The notes beneath the pieces were generated by a model that was not told where the DNA came from, did no database searches, and was given only the letters and a program-made list of their open reading frames with translations. The position numbers and the translations under genes are program-made. From NCBI GenBank assembly GCA_964499015.1, contig CAZCJA010000041.1, positions 1 through 19,793 on the forward strand: a DNA stretch of 19,793 bases, given 5' to 3'. The stretch comes from CAZCJA01 sp964499015 (lineage in GTDB: Bacteria > Elusimicrobiota > Elusimicrobia > F11). This document shows positions 1 through 7,775 of the stretch, piece by piece. Position 1 is the first letter of the stretch, and every line of letters starts with the position of its first letter.

Positions 1-1
1 C

Positions 2-964
2 GCGCTTTTGCTCGCGCTGATGGCCCTAAACGTCGGCCAGAACGACGGCGTCATCACCTCGCCCTACACGTTTTTCGCCACCGCCGGTTCCATTGTGCGC
101 CTCGGCGCCCGCCCGTTCTTCGTCGATATCGACCCGGTGACCTTCAATTTAAAGCCACAAGCGATCACGCAGTTTTTGGAAAAAGAATGCGACCGTTCCG
201 GCGGGAAGATTATTCACAAAGCCACCAAAACCGCGATTAAGGCGATCATGCCGGTGCATTTGTACGGCCAGCCGGCGGACATGTCCGCGCTGTCAGAGAT
301 TTCCAAGAAATGGAATTTGCCGCAGGTGGAAGACGCCTGTCAGGCCATCGGCTCGACCTTTGAGGGGAAATCGGCCGGTACGATCGCCGAATTCGGGGCG
401 CTGTCGTTCTTCCCGAGCAAAAATTTGGGCGGCCTCGGCGACGGCGGAATGATTTTGACGCAGAGCGAAGCGTGGGCCGAACAATTGCGCGTGCTGCGCG
501 TGCACGGCAGCAAACCAAAATATTTCCACAAGGTGGTTGGCATCAACAGCCGCCTAGACACCATTCAGGCCGCGATTCTGCTGGTGAAACTGAAATATTT
601 GGCCAAATGGACGGCGGCCCGCGTTAAAAACGCGGAGCGGTACAACCAACTCTTTGCCGGCACCGCGGTTAAAACTCCGGCGAAAGACGCTCGAGCGGGG
701 CATGTGTACAACCAATTTTGCGTGCGCGTGGCCAATCGCGACGGCTTGCGCGCCCATCTGGAAAAGAACGGGATCGGCACCGAGGTTTATTATCCGCTGC
801 CGCTGCATTTGCAGGAATGCTTCGCGCCGCTCGGCTACAAGAAAGGGGATTTCCCGGAGTCCGAAAAGGCGGCCAATGAAACGCTGGCGCTGCCGGTTTA
901 TCCGGAACTGAGCGCGGAACAGATCGAGTACGTCGCCCACCACGTAAAATCCTTCGGCGCATGA
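2..964 (+). CDS. DegT/DnrJ/EryC1/StrS aminotransferase, WbpE-like (5' partial)
   Basis: This is a PLP-dependent aminotransferase of the sugar aminotransferase (AHBA synthase) fold, which moves an amino group onto a keto nucleotide-sugar in the cytoplasm. The reading frame is open at the window edge. The first visible residues (ALLLALMALNVG) match the interior of the family's N-terminal region, so roughly 40-50 residues are missing upstream and no start is seen. The PLP aspartate lies in VEDACQAIG (codon 332-334), and the Schiff-base lysine in SFFPSKNLGGLGDGG (codon 419-421). NSRLDTIQAAIL and YYPLPLHLQ are typical substrate-site segments. The stop overlaps the next start by four bases. Because a WbpI-like epimerase follows directly and a WbpA-like dehydrogenase is in the same operon, I infer amination of UDP-3-keto-GlcNAcA (WbpE role). 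Other DegT activities (for example DesI/VioA type) cannot be excluded by eye. Confidence 0.9.
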   Translation, partial: ALLLALMALNVGQNDGVITSPYTFFATAGSIVRLGARPFFVDIDPVTFNLKPQAITQFLEKECDRSGGKIIHKATKTAIKAIMPVHLYGQPADMSALSEISKKWNLPQVEDACQAIGSTFEGKSAGTIAEFGALSFFPSKNLGGLGDGGMILTQSEAWAEQLRVLRVHGSKPKYFHKVVGINSRLDTIQAAILLVKLKYLAKWTAARVKNAERYNQLFAGTAVKTPAKDARAGHVYNQFCVRVANRDGLRAHLEKNGIGTEVYYPLPLHLQECFAPLGYKKGDFPESEKAANETLALPVYPELSAEQIEYVAHHVKSFGA

Positions 965-2016
965 AGAGAAAGAAGGTCCTCACCATCGTCGGCGCCCGCC
1001 CGCAATTTGTCAAAGCGGCCCCGGTGTCGCGCGCGCTGCGCAAAAAAGCCGACGAAATATTGGTCCACACCGGTCAGCATTATGACGCCTCCATGTCGCA
1101 GGTTTTCTTCGATGAACTGGCCATTCCCGCACCTGACTACAATTTAGAGATCGGTTCGGCCCCGCACGGCGAGCAAACGGGGCTGCTGCTCGAGCGCATC
1201 GAGAAAGTGATCAACAAAGAAAAGCCAGATTGGGTTTTGGTCTATGGCGATACCAACTCCACGCTGGCCGGAGCGCTCGCGGCGGCCAAGCTGCACATCC
1301 CGGTTGCGCATGTGGAAGCCGGCCTGCGCAGCTACGACCGCGCCATGCCCGAAGAAGTGAACCGCGTTCTGACAGACCACGTGTCCAGCCTATTATTGTG
1401 CCCGACCAAAACCTCCGTCGCCAATTTGAAAAAAGAAGGAATCGTTAAAGGCGTGCATTGGACTGGAGACGTGATGTACGACGCTTTTTTGGCGGCGCTG
1501 AAACAAATCGCCAAACGAAACGGCCATTTGAAGCTGCCCGCGGAGAAATACGCGCTCGCGACCATTCACCGCGCCTCTAACACCGCTTCCAAGCACGTTT
1601 TGCAGCGCATTTTTAATTCCTTCGGCACGGTGCCTCTGCCGGTGATCATGCTGGTCCATCCGCGCACGGAAAAAGCCATGCAGGCCTGGGGTGTAAAAGT
1701 GCCGGGCAACGTGGAGATCCGTCCGCCGGCCGGGCATTTGGAAATGCTAGCCCTGCAGAAAAACGCGGAATTGATTTTGACCGACTCGGGCGGCGTGCAG
1801 AAAGAGGCGTATTTCTGCGAAGTGCCGTGTCTAACCTTGCGCGACACCACCGAATGGACCGAAACCACGGACAGCGGCTGGAACAAGCTCACGCACATGG
1901 CCGACGATTTGTCGGCTGACGCAAAGCGCATGATGAAGAAAGGCGGCAAGGCACCGAAACTCTTTGGCGACGGCCGCGCCGCGGAAAAAATCGTGGCAAA
2001 GATCGTGGGGCGTTAA
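961..2016 (+). CDS. UDP-N-acetylglucosamine 2-epimerase family (WbpI/WecB-like)
   Basis: This non-hydrolysing UDP-sugar 2-epimerase (351 aa, GT-B fold) inverts C2 of a UDP-GlcNAc-type sugar to the manno form in the cytoplasm. The N-terminus TIVGARPQFVKAAPVSRAL and the HTGQHYD segment are family signatures. Acidic and basic residues matching the E. coli WecB catalytic set are visible: D97 (YGDTNST), E119 (HVEAGLRS), E131/E132 (MPEEVNR) and H203 (ATIHRAS). The UDP-binding segment is LTDSGGVQKEAYF. The following stretch, LRDTTEWTETTDSGWN, has the TEW form I associate with WbpI-like UDP-GlcNAc3NAcA epimerases, where classical WecB has RDTTERPEA, so the substrate is more likely a 2,3-diacetamido uronic acid. 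The ATG shares ATGA with the preceding stop; the downstream gene begins immediately after its TAA. Subfamily assignment is inference; family assignment is firm. Confidence 0.93.
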   Translation: MKRKKVLTIVGARPQFVKAAPVSRALRKKADEILVHTGQHYDASMSQVFFDELAIPAPDYNLEIGSAPHGEQTGLLLERIEKVINKEKPDWVLVYGDTNSTLAGALAAAKLHIPVAHVEAGLRSYDRAMPEEVNRVLTDHVSSLLLCPTKTSVANLKKEGIVKGVHWTGDVMYDAFLAALKQIAKRNGHLKLPAEKYALATIHRASNTASKHVLQRIFNSFGTVPLPVIMLVHPRTEKAMQAWGVKVPGNVEIRPPAGHLEMLALQKNAELILTDSGGVQKEAYFCEVPCLTLRDTTEWTETTDSGWNKLTHMADDLSADAKRMMKKGGKAPKLFGDGRAAEKIVAKIVGR

Positions 2017-3921
2017 ATGTGCGGCATTGCCGGCATCATTGCGCCGACGAAAAACGTCGCATTAAAACCGGCGCTGACGCTCATGAACGAGCTGCAGGCG
2101 CATCGTGGGCCCGACGGCGAAGGAATCTGGACCCATAACAAAGAATTGGCGGGATTTGCCCACCGCCGTCTCAGCATCATCGATTTGGAATATGGCGCCC
2201 AACCCATGCAGGCGCCGTCCGGCAACGTGATTTGCTTCAACGGCGAGATTTACAACTACCTCGAACTGCGTTCCGAACTCACCGGCTATAAATTCCGCAC
2301 GTCCTCCGACACGGAAGTCATTCTTGCGGCCTACGAAAAGTGGGGGGCCGATTGCGTCAATCATTTGCGCGGCATGTTCGCGTTTGCGCTGTGGGATGAG
2401 CGGAAGCAGTACGTTTTTTGCGCGCGCGACCGTTTCGGCATCAAACCGTTTTATTACACGGTTCAAAACGGCGCGTTTTATTTCGCGTCGGAAGCCAAAA
2501 CGCTGCTGCCCTTTCTGCCGGAGATTAAAACCGACCCCAACGCGCTGCGGGATTATTTGGTTTTTCAGCTCTGCCTCGATGGAAAAACCTTGTTTAGCGG
2601 TGTGCGCGAACTTTTGCCCGCGCACCGGCTCGTTTTTTCAAAAGGCCAGCCTAAAATTGAACGCTACTGGGAGGTGTATTACAACGTCGATGTGAACCGC
2701 TCCGAAGCGTCCTTTCAGGAAGAACTCGCCCATTTGCTCGAAGAATCGGTCAAATTTCATTGCCGGGCGGACGTGCCGATCGGCGCGTATGTCAGCGGCG
2801 GCGTGGATTCAAGCTTGATCGCGGGCTTTGCCGCGGAGAAATCAAAAGAACAATTTCATGCCTTCACCGGCAAGTTCGGCGAAGGGCCCGTGTACGATGA
2901 AAGCGTGTACGCGCGCAGCGTGGCCAAAAAGTACGGCATGCAGCTGCATGAGGTCACGATTACCGCCCAGGACTTCGTGGAGTCCATAGGGAAAGTAATA
3001 TATCATCTCGATTATCCTGTCGCCGGACCCGGTTCCTTCCCGCAATATCACGTGTCAAAACTCGCATCGCAACACCGCAAAGTGTTGTTGGGCGGGCAAG
3101 GCGGAGACGAAATTTTCGGCGGCTACGCGCGNNNNNNNNNNTGCATTAAAGCCGCGATCGACGGCACGATGAACAACGGGAATTTTATCGTTACGTACGA
3201 ATCGATTATTCCGAACCTGCGCGCGCTGCAGAACTATAAGCCGCTGATGCAAGATTTTTGGAAGGAAGGCCTCTTCGACACGCTGGACAAGCGCTACTAC
3301 CGGCTGATCAACCGCGCGCCGTCGTTGGAAAAAGAGGTTCGCTGGAACGAATTGGGCTCGTATTCGCCGTTCGAAACCTTCAAAGAAATTTTTGAGGGCA
3401 AGAACGTCAAAAAAGATTCCTATTTCGACAGCATGACGCATTTCGATTTTAAGACGCTCTTGCCGGCGCTTTTGCAGGTTGAAGACCGCATGAGCATGGC
3501 CCATGGGCTCGAATCACGTGTGCCCTTCTTGGACCATCCGTTGGTTGAGTTTGTGGCGACCATGCCGGCAAACATTAAATTTAAAAACGGAACGCTGAAA
3601 ATGGCTCTGCTGAACACGTTCCGGCATAAGCTGCCGGACGATGTGGCGAACCGCAAAGACAAGATGGGCTTCCCGGTGCCGCTCGGGGAATGGATCAAAA
3701 AAGATTTGAAGGGCTACTTCGTCGATGTGTTTTCGTCGCAAAAGGCCAAGTCGCGGCCGTACCTGAATGCCGACGAAGTGCTCAAGAGCCTGAGCAGCGA
3801 GAGCCAGTTCGGGCGCAAAGTGTGGGGGCTTCTTTCGCTGGAGTTGTGGCAGCAGCAGTTTCACGACAAGCAAAACGAATTTAAAAAAATGACATCCAAA
3901 CGCGAGGAAATAAAAATATGA
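2017..3921 (+). CDS. AsnB-type glutamine-dependent amidotransferase (asparagine synthase family), contains assembly gap
   Basis: The protein has a class-II glutamine amidotransferase domain (about residues 2-210) followed by an ATP-pyrophosphatase synthetase domain. It starts MCGIAGI, leaving Cys2 as the N-terminal nucleophile after Met removal, which fixes the start directly after the upstream TAA. FNGEIYNYLELR and SDTEVILAAYEKWG are glutaminase-pocket motifs. SGGVDS at residues 260-265 is the PP-loop, and GQGGDEIFGGYA follows near 361-372. Ten Ns (3132-3141) interrupt the sequence just after GGYA; the frame continues across them into CIKAAIDG. The family normally makes asparagine from aspartate, glutamine and ATP. 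Inside a polysaccharide operon between sugar-uronate genes, an amidase-type role on a uronic acid (as proposed for P. aeruginosa WbpS and Bordetella WbmE) is at least as likely. Both catalytic halves look intact apart from the gap. ATGA overlap with the next gene. Confidence 0.92.
   Translation: MCGIAGIIAPTKNVALKPALTLMNELQAHRGPDGEGIWTHNKELAGFAHRRLSIIDLEYGAQPMQAPSGNVICFNGEIYNYLELRSELTGYKFRTSSDTEVILAAYEKWGADCVNHLRGMFAFALWDERKQYVFCARDRFGIKPFYYTVQNGAFYFASEAKTLLPFLPEIKTDPNALRDYLVFQLCLDGKTLFSGVRELLPAHRLVFSKGQPKIERYWEVYYNVDVNRSEASFQEELAHLLEESVKFHCRADVPIGAYVSGGVDSSLIAGFAAEKSKEQFHAFTGKFGEGPVYDESVYARSVAKKYGMQLHEVTITAQDFVESIGKVIYHLDYPVAGPGSFPQYHVSKLASQHRKVLLGGQGGDEIFGGYAXXXXCIKAAIDGTMNNGNFIVTYESIIPNLRALQNYKPLMQDFWKEGLFDTLDKRYYRLINRAPSLEKEVRWNELGSYSPFETFKEIFEGKNVKKDSYFDSMTHFDFKTLLPALLQVEDRMSMAHGLESRVPFLDHPLVEFVATMPANIKFKNGTLKMALLNTFRHKLPDDVANRKDKMGFPVPLGEWIKKDLKGYFVDVFSSQKAKSRPYLNADEVLKSLSSESQFGRKVWGLLSLELWQQQFHDKQNEFKKMTSKREEIKI
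3132..3141. other. Assembly gap (10 N) inside the asparagine-synthase-like gene
   Basis: Ten consecutive Ns replace sequence between the codons for GGYA and CIKAA. A gap of exactly ten is often a placeholder. In homologues as I remember them, the segment after GGYAR and before CIKAAI is several residues longer than ten bases allow, so the true sequence is probably longer here, by a multiple of three if the gene is intact. Confidence 0.95.
3904..3909 (+). promoter_or_regulatory. Ribosome binding site (GAGGAA) for the first SDR gene
   Basis: GAGGAA lies 8 bases upstream of the ATG at 3918, inside the last codons of the amidotransferase gene. It is one of only two clear Shine-Dalgarno sequences in the window and supports the chosen start. 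Confidence 0.6.
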
Positions 3922-4862
3922 AAGTGTTAATTACAGGCGGCGCAGGTTTTATCGGCTCCACATTGGCGGACCGGCTCTTAAAAGAAGGTCACGACGTGCT
4001 GGTGATCGACAACTATCAAACCGGACGGCGCGACAACTTAACGCCGCAGCCGAAATTGACCGTGGTGGAAGGCACCATCGCCGACTCCGACCTGGTCGAT
4101 AAGCATTTCAGCGAGTTCCAGCCCACGCACGTGGTTCACGCGGCGGCGGCCTATAAAGACCCTGAAAACTGGATTGAAGATGCCTACACCAACGTCGTCG
4201 GTACGATCAATGTGGCAAAAGCGGCCCGTAAATCGAATGTGAAACGCTTGATTTATTTCCAGACGTCGCTTTGCTACGGCTTGCAGCCGATTGAGCAGCC
4301 GATTACGCTCAACCATCCAATTCGCTCCAACGGCAGCAGTTACGCGATCAGCAAAACCGCCGCCGAACAGTACATTGAGCTCTCGGGAATCGAATTTTTG
4401 TCGTTTCGTTTGGCCAATGCCTATGGGCCGCGCAACTTAAGCGGACCGTTGCCCACGTTCTACCACCGTTTGACATCCGGCAAGCCGTGCTTCGTTATGG
4501 ACACCCGCCGCGATTTCATTTTTGTGAACGATCTCGTCGAAGTGGTTGCGCGCGCGCTGAACGGCAAAGGCTCCAAAGGCTATTACCACATCTCCACCGG
4601 GAGCGATTACTCGATCAAGGAACTGTTCGACGCCACGGTGAAAGCGCTGAACGTGAAATTGGACAAGCCCGTTGAAGTGAAACCGCGCGGCGCCGATGAC
4701 GTGTATACGATTCTTCTCGATCCGTCGAAAACCAAGGCGCATTTCGGCTGGAGTCCGGAAACGCATCTCGAAACGGGCATTCAAAAGGCCATCGATTGGT
4801 ATAAAGTTCACGGCATCACGCAGACATTCACTCATCTGAAGGTGACGGAAAAAGGCAAATGA
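3918..4862 (+). CDS. NAD-dependent epimerase/dehydratase (extended SDR), GalE/WbmG-like
   Basis: This 314-residue extended short-chain dehydrogenase/reductase should epimerise or dehydrate a nucleotide-sugar through a transient 4-keto intermediate. The Rossmann NAD motif GGAGFIGS is at residues 7-14. The catalytic tyrosine and lysine are Y142 and K146 (YAISK), with candidate hydroxyl partners T116/S117 in FQTSLCYG. RLANAYGPRN and RRDFIFVNDLV are the substrate-domain landmarks of the UDP-sugar epimerase group. The start is supported by GAGGAA at 3904-3909 and by the ATGA overlap with the amidotransferase. Another SDR follows with a second ATGA overlap. Tandem SDRs next to an AsnB-like amidotransferase recall the Bordetella wbm O-antigen locus (WbmE with WbmF/G/H); this is an analogy from memory, not an alignment. 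The exact substrate and whether it is an epimerase or dehydratase cannot be read from the sequence. Confidence 0.88.
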   Translation: MKVLITGGAGFIGSTLADRLLKEGHDVLVIDNYQTGRRDNLTPQPKLTVVEGTIADSDLVDKHFSEFQPTHVVHAAAAYKDPENWIEDAYTNVVGTINVAKAARKSNVKRLIYFQTSLCYGLQPIEQPITLNHPIRSNGSSYAISKTAAEQYIELSGIEFLSFRLANAYGPRNLSGPLPTFYHRLTSGKPCFVMDTRRDFIFVNDLVEVVARALNGKGSKGYYHISTGSDYSIKELFDATVKALNVKLDKPVEVKPRGADDVYTILLDPSKTKAHFGWSPETHLETGIQKAIDWYKVHGITQTFTHLKVTEKGK

Positions 4863-5938
4863 CCCTGACCCCTGAAAACAAGGTGAAGATCGCCGGGTCA
4901 TCCATCCTTGTGGTGGGCGGCGCCGGTTTTGTCGGCAGCAACCTCGTGAGGCTTTTGCTGGATGAAAAAGCGGCGCGCGTGCATGTGGTCGACAACTTTT
5001 TGTCCGCGGAGCGGGAAAACTTGCCCGAAGACGACCGCCTGTTTCTTACCGCGGCGTCAATCACCAACGATGTGGTGCTCAGCAACATCAAAGACCAGTA
5101 CGATATCGTTTTTCATTTGGCCACGTATCACGGCAACCAAAGCTCCATTCATAACCCGCTGGCCGATCACGAGAACAACACGCTGACCACGCTCAAGCTC
5201 ATGAACCACATGAAAGACTTCAAAAAAACCAAAAAACTTGTCTATTCGTCCGCCGGCTGCAGCGCCGCCGAGAAAACGTTCGACACTGCGCATGCCACCA
5301 CGGAAGACGCGCCGCTGTCATTGGTCCAAGACAGCCCCTATTCGATATCCAAAGTGGTCGGCGAGTACTACTCGGTTTATTTCTTTCGTCAGCATGGTTT
5401 ACCGACGGTGCGCGCCCGCTTTCAGAACGTCTATGGCCCCGGCGAAGTATTGGGCGCCGGACAATGGCGCGGCACGCCCGCGACCGTGTGGCGCAACGTG
5501 ACGCCGACCTTTATTTACCGCGCGATCTCAGGAGAAGCGTTGCCGCTCGAAAACGACGGGGTGGCCACGCGCGATTTTATTTTCGTTAAGGACATTGTCC
5601 GCGGGTTGGCCGCCTGCGCCACCAACGGGAAACCGGGAGACGTGTACAACCTGGCCACCGGCAAAGAAATTTCTATCGCCGAATTGGCGTCGCTCATTAA
5701 TGAGCTGACCGGCAACAAAGGCGGCATTAAGCAGCTGCCGCGCCGCGCGTGGGACCATTCGGGCAAGCGCTTCGGCAGCACCGAAAAGTCCAAACGCGAA
5801 CTGGGCTTTGAAACGCAGACTGAGTTGCGCGATGGGTTGGAAGAGACCATTGCGTGGACGCGTCAGAACCTGGCTTTTATTCAAAGCTGTATAAAAAAAC
5901 ATGAGCCGCACATGGCCAAAGAACTCGCTAAAATCTGA
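4859..5938 (+). CDS. NAD-dependent epimerase/dehydratase (extended SDR), second of a tandem pair
   Basis: This 359-residue extended SDR starts with about 15 residues before the NAD-binding strand; ILVVGGAGFVGSN is near residues 16-28. The catalytic pair is Y161 and K165 (YSISK), with S130/S131 in VYSSAGC as the likely hydroxyl residue. RFQNVYGPGE and TRDFIFVKDIV are shared with the gene upstream, but there is a distinctive insert, GAGQWRGTPATVWRNVTPTF, at about 200-219 that the neighbour lacks, so the two are diverged paralogues and not a duplication. Such SDRs act on UDP- or dTDP-sugars in the cytoplasm. The start overlaps the previous stop (ATGA) and the next gene starts two bases after its TGA. 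Substrate unknown; a 4-epimerase or 4,6-dehydratase role in making a second precursor for the repeat unit is inference. Confidence 0.87.
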   Translation: MTLTPENKVKIAGSSILVVGGAGFVGSNLVRLLLDEKAARVHVVDNFLSAERENLPEDDRLFLTAASITNDVVLSNIKDQYDIVFHLATYHGNQSSIHNPLADHENNTLTTLKLMNHMKDFKKTKKLVYSSAGCSAAEKTFDTAHATTEDAPLSLVQDSPYSISKVVGEYYSVYFFRQHGLPTVRARFQNVYGPGEVLGAGQWRGTPATVWRNVTPTFIYRAISGEALPLENDGVATRDFIFVKDIVRGLAACATNGKPGDVYNLATGKEISIAELASLINELTGNKGGIKQLPRRAWDHSGKRFGSTEKSKRELGFETQTELRDGLEETIAWTRQNLAFIQSCIKKHEPHMAKELAKI

Positions 5939-5940
5939 AA

Positions 5941-6669
5941 ATGCCCGAAATCAAGACATCGCCGGTTTACGACTACAACACGCTCCCGCTCGATTACTAT
6001 GACCGCGTTTACCGCCGCGGCAAAGGCGTGCAAAGCGCCTGGCATCAGTTTAAATTCCGCAAATTCAAAGAAGAGATGGGTGAATACAGCAATCATCTCG
6101 ACATCGGCTGCGGACCGGGCACTTTTATCGGAACATTAAACGCACAGCGCAATTCGATGGGCGTGGACATTTCCGAGCCGCAAATAGCGTTTGCCAAAAA
6201 GACCTATCAGACCGCCCAGCACGAGTTTCGCCATATCCCGGAAGGGCCGCTGCCATTTGCCGACGGCACGTTTGATGTCGTCACCATTATTGAGCTCATT
6301 GAGCACCTGCGCATGGACGTTATCCTCGAAATGCTGAATGAGACGCGGCGCGTTTTAAAGCCCGGCGGACGCCTTTTGCTTTCGACGCCCAATTACGGCA
6401 GTTTCTGGCCGGTTCTTGAAATGATCGTGAATAAAGTGGGGGAAGTGTCCTACGCCGACCAACACATTACCCCGCTAAAGAAAGACACTTTCCGCCATGT
6501 GATCGAGTCATCCGGTTTCGGCGTGGAACGCGTTGAGGCGTATCATTTTTCCGCGCCTTTCTTCGCCGCTGTCAGCTGGGAATTGGCGCGCAAAGTGGAA
6601 AAAAAAGAACCGTTCTGGCTCGTCAATAATTTCGGCAATCTTCTCTTCGGCGTTGGCCACAAAAAGTAA
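5941..6669 (+). CDS. Class I SAM-dependent methyltransferase
   Basis: This 242-residue soluble protein has the class I methyltransferase fold (Methyltransf_11/UbiG-like group). Motif I is LDIGCGPGTFIG, beginning at residue 53, followed by the acidic SAM-ribose strand MGVDIS. The motif IV region FDVVTIIELIEHL and the post-motif RVLKPGGRLLLSTPNYG are both present. It begins two bases after the preceding TGA without a visible Shine-Dalgarno sequence, so expression probably depends on coupling, and its TAA shares one base with the next ATG. In polysaccharide loci such enzymes O- or N-methylate a sugar or cap the growing chain. They can also modify nucleotide-linked sugars. The sequence gives no means to choose among these targets. 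There is no membrane segment or partner domain. Confidence 0.88.
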   Translation: MPEIKTSPVYDYNTLPLDYYDRVYRRGKGVQSAWHQFKFRKFKEEMGEYSNHLDIGCGPGTFIGTLNAQRNSMGVDISEPQIAFAKKTYQTAQHEFRHIPEGPLPFADGTFDVVTIIELIEHLRMDVILEMLNETRRVLKPGGRLLLSTPNYGSFWPVLEMIVNKVGEVSYADQHITPLKKDTFRHVIESSGFGVERVEAYHFSAPFFAAVSWELARKVEKKEPFWLVNNFGNLLFGVGHKK

Positions 6670-7775
6670 TGACAAACAAAGCCGTGGAACTCGCGGTCGT
6701 CATCCCGACCTACAATGAGCGCAATAACGTCGATCCGTTGATCGATCTTCTGCGCGAAACGTTAACCGGCATCGCATGGGAAGCCATTTTTGTGGATGAT
6801 GATTCCAGAGACGGGACCGCGGACCGTTTGCGTGAAATCGGCAAGGAAGACGTCCGTATACGCTGCATTAAGCGCGTCGGCCGCCGTGGGCTTTCCTCGG
6901 CCTGCATCGAAGGAATGATGTCCAGTGGCGCCGATTACCTGGGAGTTATGGACGCCGATCTTCAGCACGACCACACCCTTTTGCCGAAAATGCTCGCCGC
7001 CTTGAAAGAGAAGAACCTGGATTTCGTCGTCGGCAGTCGCTACATGGAGGGCGGAAGTTTGGGCGAATGGAACGCCATGCGCCGATGGATCAGCAAAATG
7101 GCCACCGCTTTTGGGCTTTTGATCCTGCGCTTCAAACTTACCGATCCGATGAGCGGTTTTTTTATGGTGCGCCGCACGTTTTTCGAAAAAACCGTCGATA
7201 AGCTGACCGGTAAAGGTTTTAAGATCCTGCTCGACATCGTTTCCTCAGCGCCGCCCGGCACGGCCTTTACAGAGCTGCCATTTACATTCCGCCAGCGCAA
7301 CGCCGGAACCAGCAAGCTGGGCGCGACGGTCATTTGGGACTACTTCACGCTCGTTGCCGAAAAATCCATCGGTTACATCATACCCGTGCGCTTTATCATG
7401 TTCGTAATTGTGGGGGCGATCGGCGCCCTTTTCCACGTGGCAACGCTGGGTTTTCTAATAAATTTCGGCAATCTGGCGTTTTTGCGCGCACAGGGGATCG
7501 CAACCTTGATCGCCATGACAATTAATTTTTCCCTGAACAATATATTCAGCTATCGCGATCAGCAGCTGCGCGGGGCGGGATTCGTTCGCGGCTTGATCTC
7601 ATTTTATCTGGCGTGTTCACTTGGCGCCGCGATTAATCTTTTAATCGCGGGCTCCCTCTTTCAAGGCGGCATTCACTGGTGGCTCGCCGGACTTTTGGGG
7701 GCGGCCGTCGGCGCGGTGTGGAATTACGCAATCACGTCGACGTTCACCTGGAAAAAAGTCCGTGCTAAAAACTGA
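6669..7775 (+). CDS. GT2 polyprenyl-phosphate glycosyltransferase fused to GtrA-like membrane domain
   Basis: Residues 1 to about 235 form a DPM1-like family 2 glycosyltransferase: AVVIPTYNE at 9-17, FVDDDSRDG with D43-D45, and the metal-binding DAD at D95/D97 (VMDADLQHD). VVGSRYMEGGS and MSGFFMVRR are typical of dolichol/undecaprenyl-phosphate sugar transferases. Residues about 236-363 form a GtrA-like domain with four predicted membrane helices (roughly 243-263, 274-294, 308-330, 337-358), ending in the usual aromatic-basic tail TFTWKK. The family transfers a hexose from a nucleotide donor to undecaprenyl phosphate at the inner membrane, and GtrA domains are thought to help move the product across. 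The single-base overlap upstream and 14-base overlap with the GT-C-like gene downstream suggest the two act together: the lipid sugar made here would be the donor for the next protein. Confidence 0.92.
   Translation: MTNKAVELAVVIPTYNERNNVDPLIDLLRETLTGIAWEAIFVDDDSRDGTADRLREIGKEDVRIRCIKRVGRRGLSSACIEGMMSSGADYLGVMDADLQHDHTLLPKMLAALKEKNLDFVVGSRYMEGGSLGEWNAMRRWISKMATAFGLLILRFKLTDPMSGFFMVRRTFFEKTVDKLTGKGFKILLDIVSSAPPGTAFTELPFTFRQRNAGTSKLGATVIWDYFTLVAEKSIGYIIPVRFIMFVIVGAIGALFHVATLGFLINFGNLAFLRAQGIATLIAMTINFSLNNIFSYRDQQLRGAGFVRGLISFYLACSLGAAINLLIAGSLFQGGIHWWLAGLLGAAVGAVWNYAITSTFTWKKVRAKN

Noticed and set aside
2062..2625. Antisense open reading frame of 187 residues
   Set aside because: It lies opposite the glutaminase domain of the AsnB-like gene and encodes Arg/Gln-rich sequence without a fold signature.
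3918..5938. Recent tandem duplication of the two SDR genes
   Set aside because: Apart from generic SDR motifs the proteins differ in length, N-terminus and the insert near residues 200-219, so they are old paralogues.
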